Shown here: in pieces, positions 18,335-24,310 of the stretch
Layout: each line of letters begins with the position of its first letter
Position numbering within the stretch: the first letter of the stretch is position 1
Source of the DNA: Azoarcus_F sp048158365
GTDB taxonomy: Bacteria; Pseudomonadota; Gammaproteobacteria; Burkholderiales; Rhodocyclaceae
Strand: one strand, 5' to 3'
DNA length: 64,000 nt
Assembly: GCA_048158365.1 (NCBI GenBank)
Contig: JBLLNL010000002.1
Notes under the pieces: model-generated
What the model saw: only the letters and a program-made list of their open reading frames with translations
What the model was told of the DNA's origin: nothing
The model's database searches: none
Translations under genes and position numbers: made by a program

Positions 18335-19459
18335 ATGAAAAGCGGCGATTACAAGTACATCTGGCAGTTCAACGACTGGCCGAACTGGCACTTCGACCTG
18401 GCGGCACTGGTTACGCCTATGGCTGAGGTCAGTCGCGCCCACGGGTTTTTAATGGGCCGGCTGGCTGACGTGGCCATGGTGCTGCGAGATCAGGCCAGCC
18501 TGGCCGCGCTCACCGAAGACGTTGTCAAGACCAGCGAGATCGAGGGCGAGCAGCTCGAGGTCGAATCGGTGCGTTCGAGCATCGCGCTCAGGCTGGGCGT
18601 GGACATCGGCGCGCTTGAGCCGGTCGATCGGCACGTCGAGGGCGTGGTCGAGATGGTGCTGGATGCCACGGCCAACTGCCAGGCACCGGTAACACGGGAG
18701 CGTCTGTTCGGCTGGCATGCCGCACTGTTTCCCACCGGCTACTCCGGGCTCTCCAAAATCAAGGTCGGAAGCTGGCGCGACGATGCCAGCGGACCGATGC
18801 GGGTGGTGTCCGGTCCGATCGGCCGCCAGCGGGTACATTTCGAGGCACCGCCGGCTGAGCGTCTGGAGGCGGAAACCAGCAGCTTCCTTGACTGGCTCAA
18901 TGGTGCATCAAACGAGCCGCCACTGATCAAAGCGGGGCTCGGCCATCTGTGGTTCGTCACTCTGCACCCGTTCGACGATGGCAATGGCCGTATCGCTCGG
19001 GCCATCGGCGATCTGCTGCTGGCCCGCGTCGATGGCAGCCCTCAACGCTTCTTCAGCTTGTCGGCGCAGATCCAGCGCGACCGCAAGGCCTACTACGACA
19101 TCCTGGAGCGGACGCAGAACCGGTCGATGGATGTTACCGAGTGGCTTACCTGGTTCTTCGATACCCTCCATCGCGCCGTCGATCAGGCACAGCACACCCT
19201 CGATGCCGTATTGACCAAGGCGCGGTTCTGGCAGCGCTGGGCGACCACCCCACTCAACGAGCGACAGGTGAAGTTGCTGAACAAGCTGCTCGACGGCTTC
19301 GAAGGCAAGCTCACCACCAGCAAGTGGGCGGCCATCGCCAAGTGCTCGCCGGACACGGCCCTGCGCGACATCAACGGCCTGCTTGCGCGGGGCATGCTGC
19401 GGAAATTGGGTGCGGGCGGGCGCAGCACCAGCTACGAACTGAACGCTCTGCCGGAGTAG
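18335..19459 (+). CDS. Fic family protein (class II, with C-terminal winged helix)
   Basis: This 374-residue protein belongs to the Fic/DOC AMP-transferases. An N-terminal DUF4172-type domain (YIWQFNDWPNWHFDLAALV) comes first, then the inhibitory helix motif TSEIEG at about residue 67, matching S/TxxxEG/N. The catalytic motif is HPFDDGNGRIAR (about residues 212-223). The last 70 residues (RQVKLLNKLLDGFEGKLTTSK...RKLGAGGRSTSYEL) look like a winged helix. Class II Fic proteins are self-inhibited and modify protein hydroxyls with AMP; the target is unknown. A CATAAT box ends 6 bases before the ATG and there is no ribosome binding site, so the transcript could be leaderless. Confidence 0.93.
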   Translation: MKSGDYKYIWQFNDWPNWHFDLAALVTPMAEVSRAHGFLMGRLADVAMVLRDQASLAALTEDVVKTSEIEGEQLEVESVRSSIALRLGVDIGALEPVDRHVEGVVEMVLDATANCQAPVTRERLFGWHAALFPTGYSGLSKIKVGSWRDDASGPMRVVSGPIGRQRVHFEAPPAERLEAETSSFLDWLNGASNEPPLIKAGLGHLWFVTLHPFDDGNGRIARAIGDLLLARVDGSPQRFFSLSAQIQRDRKAYYDILERTQNRSMDVTEWLTWFFDTLHRAVDQAQHTLDAVLTKARFWQRWATTPLNERQVKLLNKLLDGFEGKLTTSKWAAIAKCSPDTALRDINGLLARGMLRKLGAGGRSTSYELNALPE

Positions 19460-19522
19460 CGGCGTTTTCTGAAACTGCCTTGGCTCACGCGCGGAACAGC
19501 GCCTCCATGGACGCCTCCCGAC

Positions 19523-19846
19523 TCATGGGGAAGTAGACCGGGATGGAATCACCGACCAGTCGGGCTCGTCGAATTCGCCGATCACGCTGATCTCGCATTT
19601 TTCGGCATGCCGCGCAAGGATGCGACGCACGGTCTCGTGGCTGTCGTCGTCCTTGGCGTCCCGATGCGCCTTGGACTGCCAGTGCGCGATCGCGAGCAGC
19701 GTTTCGGGCTCGCCGATCTTGCGATGCAGATAGGTGCCGAGTGCGCCGGGCGTGTGCTGGATGATCTCGCTGGCCTCGACCCACGCCTCGGCATACTGCT
19801 CGACGGTGTAGCCGGGTTTCATGCGCACCTGAAAGATGAACTTCAT
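19523..19846 (-). CDS. Small ABM-like (dimeric alpha/beta barrel) protein
   Basis: This 107-residue protein starts MKFIFQVRMKPGYTVEQYAEAWVEASEIIQ and continues with GALGTYLHRKIGEPETLLAIAHWQSK. The strand-helix-strand layout with a central AHWQS stretch resembles antibiotic-biosynthesis monooxygenase or stress-responsive A/B barrel proteins. Function is not known. Its start overlaps the stop of the UPF0178 gene by 4 bases, so the two are translated together. Confidence 0.65.
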   Translation of the reverse strand: MKFIFQVRMKPGYTVEQYAEAWVEASEIIQHTPGALGTYLHRKIGEPETLLAIAHWQSKAHRDAKDDDSHETVRRILARHAEKCEISVIGEFDEPDWSVIPSRSTSP

Positions 19847-20292
19847 GTCGGTCTCCTTCTCAGGAACCGATCGAGCGCCGCCGCGAAGGCCTTGCGTTCG
19901 CCCTGGCTCAGCGCGGGCGGGCCTCCAGTGTCGATGCCGGTCGATCGAAGCGTGTCCATGAAATCGCGCATGCTGAGCAGCGAGCGGATGTTCTCGCTGG
20001 AGTAGGTTTCCCCGCGCGGGTTCAGCGCATGCCCACCCTTGGCGATGACCTCGGCCGCGAGCGGAATGTCGGCCGTGATCACGAGATCCCCGGGGGCCAG
20101 CCTCCTGACGATCTCGTTGTCGGCGACATCGAAGCCCTGCAGCACCTGTATCGAACGGATGAAGCGTGACGGCGGCACGCGCACGAAGTGGTTCGCCAGC
20201 AGCGTTGTGATGATCTCGCCGCGCTCGGCCGCGCGAAACAGGATGTCCTTGATCACGCCCGGACAGGCATCGGCGTCGACCCAGATCTGCAT
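19843..20292 (-). CDS. UPF0178 (YaiI/YqxD, DUF188) family protein
   Basis: This 149-residue protein begins MQIWVDADACPGVIKDILFRAAER, the diagnostic N-terminus of the UPF0178/DUF188 family. It continues with LVITADIPLAAEVIAKGGHALNPRGETYSSENI and ends DRFLRRRPT. The conserved aspartates resemble those of a PIN/NYN-like nuclease fold, but the family role is unknown. The start at 20292 follows the family; the open frame further upstream runs into the 3' end of ssrA. It is about 40 bases downstream of the tmRNA gene. Confidence 0.92.
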   Translation of the reverse strand: MQIWVDADACPGVIKDILFRAAERGEIITTLLANHFVRVPPSRFIRSIQVLQGFDVADNEIVRRLAPGDLVITADIPLAAEVIAKGGHALNPRGETYSSENIRSLLSMRDFMDTLRSTGIDTGGPPALSQGERKAFAAALDRFLRRRPT

Positions 20293-20330
20293 GTCAGTGT
20301 GCGCCCTCGTTCGGAAAGCGGAACCGGAAA

Positions 20331-20518
20331 TGACGACGGGGACCGAAGTCCCCGCCGGCTTTTCTTTGGTAACAAGGCTCAAGCAGCCTCGGCATAGGCC
20401 TTAAGCGGCCAGTGCGAAACGCTCATCGTTGGCGTTTGTGGTTTTGCGCGGATTACGTCCGTCGCCTCTCGGGTTGCCTGCTCACCTTCAATCGCCCTGT
20501 CGAAACCGGGACACCCCC
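20331..20518 (-). ncRNA. ssrA: tmRNA, coding piece of a permuted two-piece ssrA
   Basis: Read on the minus strand, this begins GGGGGTGTCCCGGTTTCGACAGGG, the usual 5' end of tmRNA (tRNA-like acceptor strand, then the conserved GGTTTCGAC). The tag frame lies at 20401-20433 and reads ANDERFALAA followed by TAA, a typical SsrA degradation tag. A stable hairpin with a TTCG loop (20335-20356) probably closes the 3' end. The molecule rescues stalled ribosomes and tags incomplete proteins. The tRNA-like 3' half is not downstream, as in a one-piece gene, but upstream at 20544-20607. The mature 3' boundary is approximate. Confidence 0.88.
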
Positions 20519-20543
20519 ACCTAAGCGCATCCCGATACGCTTA
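20519..20543 (-). other. Intervening segment of the permuted ssrA gene
   Basis: These 25 bases join the acceptor-piece 3' end to the coding-piece 5' end. With the flanks they form a hairpin: TAAGCG pairs with CGCTTA, and the helix continues into the acceptor stem (CACCTCC with GGGGGTG), giving about 16 continuous pairs. Excision of this loop would leave a two-piece RNA. Confidence 0.8.
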
Positions 20544-20607
20544 GGTGGAGGTGAGGGGAATCGAACCCCTGTCCAGAACGCCTCCGGGTTGCCGGAATTA
20601 CAACCAT
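20544..20607 (-). ncRNA. ssrA: tmRNA, acceptor piece of a permuted two-piece ssrA
   Basis: On the minus strand this holds the tRNA-like 3' part of tmRNA: GGACAGGGGTTCGATTCCCC (T-arm with loop TTCGATT), then CACCTCC plus discriminator A and an encoded CC. The third CCA base is not encoded (the next base is T), so it must be added after processing. CACCTCC pairs with GGGGGTG at the 5' end of the coding piece. This piece is transcribed before the coding piece, which is the defining feature of permuted tmRNA genes. The 5' end is estimated from the promoter position. Confidence 0.88.
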
Positions 20608-20613
20608 GTACCT

Positions 20614-20642
20614 ATGATGGGGCCGGAGCGGGAAAGTTTCAA
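20614..20642 (-). promoter_or_regulatory. ssrA promoter
   Basis: On the minus strand TTGAAA (20637-20642) and CATCAT (20614-20619) are separated by 17 bases. Transcription would begin at about 20607, exactly where the acceptor piece of the permuted tmRNA starts. Confidence 0.6.
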
Positions 20643-20740
20643 GTGATCACAAGGTTCATGAGCATTCGTGTCCGGCCAGGGTCTTAAGCACGTCATTGAC
20701 GCGGACCGGCCAGGCGACCCCAAGCACTGGAGGATTGCTC

Positions 20741-21102
20741 ATGCGCTCATTGTTAGCTGCCGCAGCCATTGTGATGCTGGCCCCCACAGTTTCCCATGCG
20801 GATGTGAAATATCAGATTCGGGAAACGGGAGACCTGGTTGCCGTCTGTGAGTCGAGCGCCGCTCCCGACGCCCCGACCGCGCTGGCATCCTGCCATGGTT
20901 TTCTGGCGGGTGCGGTGCATTACTACTACGCCGCAGTGCCGGAACAGTCGCGCTTTACCTGCGCACCGGATCCCGCTCCGAGCGGCAGCGATGTCATGAA
21001 CGACTTCGTGCGCTGGGCCGAGGACTCACCCGCAGCAAATGCAGGAACCGGCCGTCGAGACCTTGTCCCGATACATCGCCGAGACCTGTCCGTGCTCCTG
21101 AG
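20741..21102 (+). pseudogene. Rap1a/Tai-like secreted protein gene with a frameshift
   Basis: The frame opens with a signal peptide (MRSLLAAAAIVMLAPTVSHAD) and continues with CHGFLAGAVHYYYAA and NDFVRWAEDSP, a pattern like Rap1a/Tai immunity-type proteins (Cys pairs, FVxW). At about 21030 the similarity moves to another frame, which reads QMQEPAVETLSRYIAETCPCS and stops at 21102. One missing base after TCACCCG explains this. In the original frame translation runs on to 21187 through unrelated sequence. Without the shift the protein would have about 120 residues. A sequencing error is the alternative. The family name is tentative. Confidence 0.65.
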
Positions 21103-21135
21103 ATGCGCGGGGCGACAATCTCTCGAATGCGTCGA

Positions 21136-21489
21136 TCAGGGCGTTTCCTTCTCGGTCGGCCGCACGCCGGCTTCATATTCCTCGTAAAGCGCGTGGCCAA
21201 AGGCCTTCCACGCAGGACCCCCGTGCGTATGCACGCCGATCTCGGCGCTCTGGCGCATGTTGTCCAGCATGAGCCCGGACAGCATGAAGAACTCGCCGGT
21301 CAGTTTTTCGCTGCGGATCGGGCTGCGCAACATGCCCATCATGCAGGACGGCGTGCAACTGAGCGCCCGGCGTGCCAACGCATGCATCCTGGCGTGATCG
21401 CTCCAGTCGATACCCAGCGCGATACCGCGTTTGAAGATCTCGTGCTCGATATCGTCCGCGTTGCGGTCGAAGTGTCCGAAACCGCTCAT
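21136..21489 (-). CDS. Conserved hypothetical protein
   Basis: This 117-residue soluble protein starts MSGFGHFDRNADDIEHEIFKRG. It contains a helical, cysteine-bearing middle (HALARRALSCTPSCMMGMLRSPIRSEKLTGEFFML) and ends GGPAWKAFGHALYEEYEAGVRPTEKETP. I do not recognise a domain. No signal peptide or membrane segment is evident. It is convergent with the frameshifted Rap1a-like gene and divergent from the GCS2-family ligase gene, from which it is separated by about 180 bases. Confidence 0.7.
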   Translation of the reverse strand: MSGFGHFDRNADDIEHEIFKRGIALGIDWSDHARMHALARRALSCTPSCMMGMLRSPIRSEKLTGEFFMLSGLMLDNMRQSAEIGVHTHGGPAWKAFGHALYEEYEAGVRPTEKETP

Positions 21490-21672
21490 TCAATCGTCCT
21501 TTGTCACGCGAGTGCCGCTGGCGGGGGCGGACCTGTGGTGGTGAATACGGCAAGGTACGCATTGTAGCGACTGCACCGGCGGCCGCTTGCGACAATTTGC
21601 CGTTCGCGCTGCAGCGCAGCGACCGGCACTCGCTGCTAGAATCGAGCGCATGTCAGCTGCCGGGAGGACGCG

Positions 21673-23094
21673 ATGGGCCAGGAGATCGACCATGTCGTAT
21701 TCACCGCCCGCGACTTCGACGAGTTCGCCCGGCGGCTGGCCGACGAGACGACGTCGCTGGTCGCCGACTTCACCGCGCGTGGGACGACCGATGACACCGC
21801 GCTGCTCGGTCTGGAGCTCGAAACCTGTCTGGTCGACTCCGACAGTCTCGCGCCGGCCATGCGCAATCAGGCTTTCCTGGTCGCGATGGACTCCCCGCTC
21901 GCGTCGGCCGAACTGGCGCAGCATAACGTCGAGTTCAACTTCGAGCCGCTGCCAATCCGTGACGATGTGCTGTCCAGCCTGCATGCTGCCCTCGATAAGC
22001 AGTGGGCGCATGCGCAGCGGGTGGCCGCTTCGCTGGGCTTGCGCATCGGACTGTTCGGCATCCTGCCCACGCTGGACCGCGCGGCGCTGTCGCTTGCGAA
22101 CATCTCGCCGCTGAACCGATACCTGGCGCTGAACCGGCAGGTCATGCGTGCGCATCGGGGTGCGCCGTTCAGGCTCGACATCAAGGGGCGCGAGCACCTG
22201 ATCCAGGATCTGGACAGCGTGATGCCCGAGGCGGCCGCCACGTCGCTGCAGATTCATCTACGCCTGCCGGCCCACCTGATCAGACGCGCCTACAATGCGG
22301 CCATCCTGGTGTCGGCGCCGATGGTGGCCGCGTGCGCGAACGCGCCGTTCCTGTTTGGACACGAGTTGTGGGACGAGACCCGGATACCGCTGTTCGAACA
22401 GGCGGTCGGCCTGGGCGGTATCGCGGGCGCGTGCCGTGGCCCGCTGCGCCGGGTCTCGTTCGGGTCGGGCTACGCCCGTCGCAGCATCCTCGAATGCTTC
22501 GAGGAGAACCTGATCCATTTTCCGGTGCTGCTGCCGATCCTGGACGATGCGCACGGCCGCCTCGCCCATCTGCGGCTGCACAATGGCACGATCTGGCGCT
22601 GGAACCGACCGATCGTCGGTTTCGACGATGGAGGCGGCGTGCACATCCGGCTCGAGCACCGCACGCTTCCGGCGGGGCCGACGCTGGCGGACATGGTCGC
22701 GAACACGGCGCTCTTCCTCGGGCTGGTCCGTCATTACATGGACCAACCAGTGGAATCGCTGGAGTTTGCCCGAAGCCGCAGCAACTTCTACGAGGCGGCG
22801 CGTCTCGGCCTTGCTGCGCGCGTCGACTGGCTGGACGGACAAAGACAGTCGCTCGGGCGACTGTTGCTGAAGACCTTGTTACCCCACGCTGTGACAGGGC
22901 TCGAAGCCTTGGGCGTGAATCGCGGCGATGCCGACCGTTATCTGGGCGTGTTGGAACGTCGGCTCGAGAGCGGGCAGAATGGAGCCGTGTGGCAGCGTCG
23001 TTTCATCGCACGGTACCCGGGCGCGTTCGCTGCGCTCACCGCCGCGATGCTCGACTATCAGCGCCACGACATACCGGTCCATCTATGGGAGTGA
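21673..23094 (+). CDS. GCS2-family glutamate-cysteine ligase-like (carboxylate-amine ligase)
   Basis: This 473-residue protein carries the GCS2 fold. LLGLELETCLVD (about residues 43-54) matches the conserved GxExE metal-binding start. HNVEFNFEPLP follows, then SLQIHLRLPA, NAPFLFGHELWDETRIPLFEQ and RLEHRTLPAGPTLADMVAN with its conserved Arg/Glu. Family members join glutamate to an amine with ATP, as in gamma-glutamylcysteine formation, but many bacterial ones have unknown acceptors. The next gene encodes a hydrolase of N-acyl amino acids whose start lies 5 bases after this stop. The pair therefore suggests a small pathway making and breaking an amide; this is an inference. Confidence 0.85.
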   Translation: MGQEIDHVVFTARDFDEFARRLADETTSLVADFTARGTTDDTALLGLELETCLVDSDSLAPAMRNQAFLVAMDSPLASAELAQHNVEFNFEPLPIRDDVLSSLHAALDKQWAHAQRVAASLGLRIGLFGILPTLDRAALSLANISPLNRYLALNRQVMRAHRGAPFRLDIKGREHLIQDLDSVMPEAAATSLQIHLRLPAHLIRRAYNAAILVSAPMVAACANAPFLFGHELWDETRIPLFEQAVGLGGIAGACRGPLRRVSFGSGYARRSILECFEENLIHFPVLLPILDDAHGRLAHLRLHNGTIWRWNRPIVGFDDGGGVHIRLEHRTLPAGPTLADMVANTALFLGLVRHYMDQPVESLEFARSRSNFYEAARLGLAARVDWLDGQRQSLGRLLLKTLLPHAVTGLEALGVNRGDADRYLGVLERRLESGQNGAVWQRRFIARYPGAFAALTAAMLDYQRHDIPVHLWE

Positions 23095-23098
23095 TGAC

Positions 23099-24121
23099 TT
23101 GCCCCGACTGCATCAGCTCGACGCATTGCCTGCCGCGTTTCTCGATGTCTCTGCCCAGGACCTGCATCGGATTCTGCCTGCTCCGACCCTGATCCATCTG
23201 CGAGGGCGCCGGCCGGACACGCTGTTCGTCAGCGTCATGTTGCACGGCAACGAAACCACCGGGCTGCTCGCCGCACAGCGGCTGTTGCGCAGGTATCGGG
23301 ACCAACCTCTGCCGCGCCAGCTGAGCCTGTTCGTGGGCAACATCGATGCCGCGCGCGTCGGCATGCGGCGCCTGGCCGGGCAACCGGACTACAACCGGGT
23401 GTGGCCGGGCACGACCATCGCATCCTGTGCCGAGACGGATCTGATGCAGGCGGTGTTCGACGAGATGAAGGGCCGGGCCTTGTTCGCCAGCATCGATGTG
23501 CACAACAACACCGGCCTGAATCCGCATTACGCGTGCGTGAATGTGCTCGATACCGCGTGCCTGCAGCTCGCGGCGCTGTTCGGACGTACCGCGGTGTTCT
23601 TCGAGACGCCGTGCGGCACCCAGAGCGCGGCGATGGCGCGCTTGTGTCCGGCGGTGACGCTCGAATGCGGCAAACCCGGCGACGAGCACGGCATCGAGCA
23701 CTCGGCCGAGTTCCTCGACGCGTGCCTGCACCTGACGGACATTCCCCGCCATGAGGTCCGGGACAGTGACCTTCACCTGTTCCACACCGTGGTACAGGTG
23801 CGCGTGCCGGACGACATCAGTTTCGGGTTCGGGCGCAACGACCTGATGCTCGACCTGTTGCCGGACCTCGAACGCATGAACTTCCGCGAAATGCCGGCCG
23901 GCACCATCCTCGGTTTCTTTCCTGCCGGCCAGCCGCCTCGACTGCTCGCGATGGACGATGGCGGTCGCGACGTCAGCGATGCCTACCTCACGTTCGAGCA
24001 CGGCTGCGTGCGCCTGAAGCGCAGCGTGATGCCCTCCATGCTGACACTGGACGAGACCGTGATCCGTCAGGACTGCCTGTGCTACCTGATGGAGCGGATG
24101 GGCCTGCCGCACGGCGCCTGA
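23099..24121 (+). CDS. Succinylglutamate desuccinylase/aspartoacylase-family (M14-like) hydrolase
   Basis: This roughly 340-residue zinc hydrolase belongs to the AstE/AspA family. The zinc-binding LHGNETTGLLAAQRLLRRY supplies His and Glu, and SIDVHNNTGLNPHYACV supplies the second His. VTLECGKPGDEHGIEHSAEFLDACL carries the catalytic glutamate. The C-terminal beta domain ends MERMGLPHGA. Relatives cleave N-succinylglutamate or N-acetylaspartate. No ATG fits the family N-terminus. A TTG at 23099, 7 bases after GGGAG at the end of the ligase gene, is the likely start, giving tight translational coupling. The frame is open upstream to 22928. Confidence 0.85.
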   Translation: MPRLHQLDALPAAFLDVSAQDLHRILPAPTLIHLRGRRPDTLFVSVMLHGNETTGLLAAQRLLRRYRDQPLPRQLSLFVGNIDAARVGMRRLAGQPDYNRVWPGTTIASCAETDLMQAVFDEMKGRALFASIDVHNNTGLNPHYACVNVLDTACLQLAALFGRTAVFFETPCGTQSAAMARLCPAVTLECGKPGDEHGIEHSAEFLDACLHLTDIPRHEVRDSDLHLFHTVVQVRVPDDISFGFGRNDLMLDLLPDLERMNFREMPAGTILGFFPAGQPPRLLAMDDGGRDVSDAYLTFEHGCVRLKRSVMPSMLTLDETVIRQDCLCYLMERMGLPHGA

Positions 24122-24163
24122 GTTCGTTCGAACGGGCCGACCCGGGGCTCAGGCTTCGGCCCA

Positions 24164-24181
24164 GAACAGGCTTTCCTGTTC
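24164..24181. terminator. Short hairpin between convergent genes
   Basis: GAACAGG and CCTGTTC form a 7-bp stem with a CTTT loop in the gap between the M14-like hydrolase and the SMC gene. No T run follows, so it is a weak candidate terminator. Nothing else is apparent in this 189-base gap. Confidence 0.3.
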
Positions 24182-24310
24182 CCCTGTGCCAACATGCTTG
24201 CCGCGAAGACTGGAGCGCGCGGGGTCGGTGGGCCAGGCGATGGAGATTCCGTCCGCGTCCGGCGGCTACCACTCAGGCGTTGGTGCGCTCATTCGGACGA
24301 TCTGCCTGGC

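Noticed and set aside
20544..20642. Plain tRNA reading of the T-arm at 20553-20580
   Set aside because: There is no D-arm or anticodon arm in normal order. The T-arm and acceptor belong to the permuted tmRNA, as shown by the matching 5' end and tag frame nearby.
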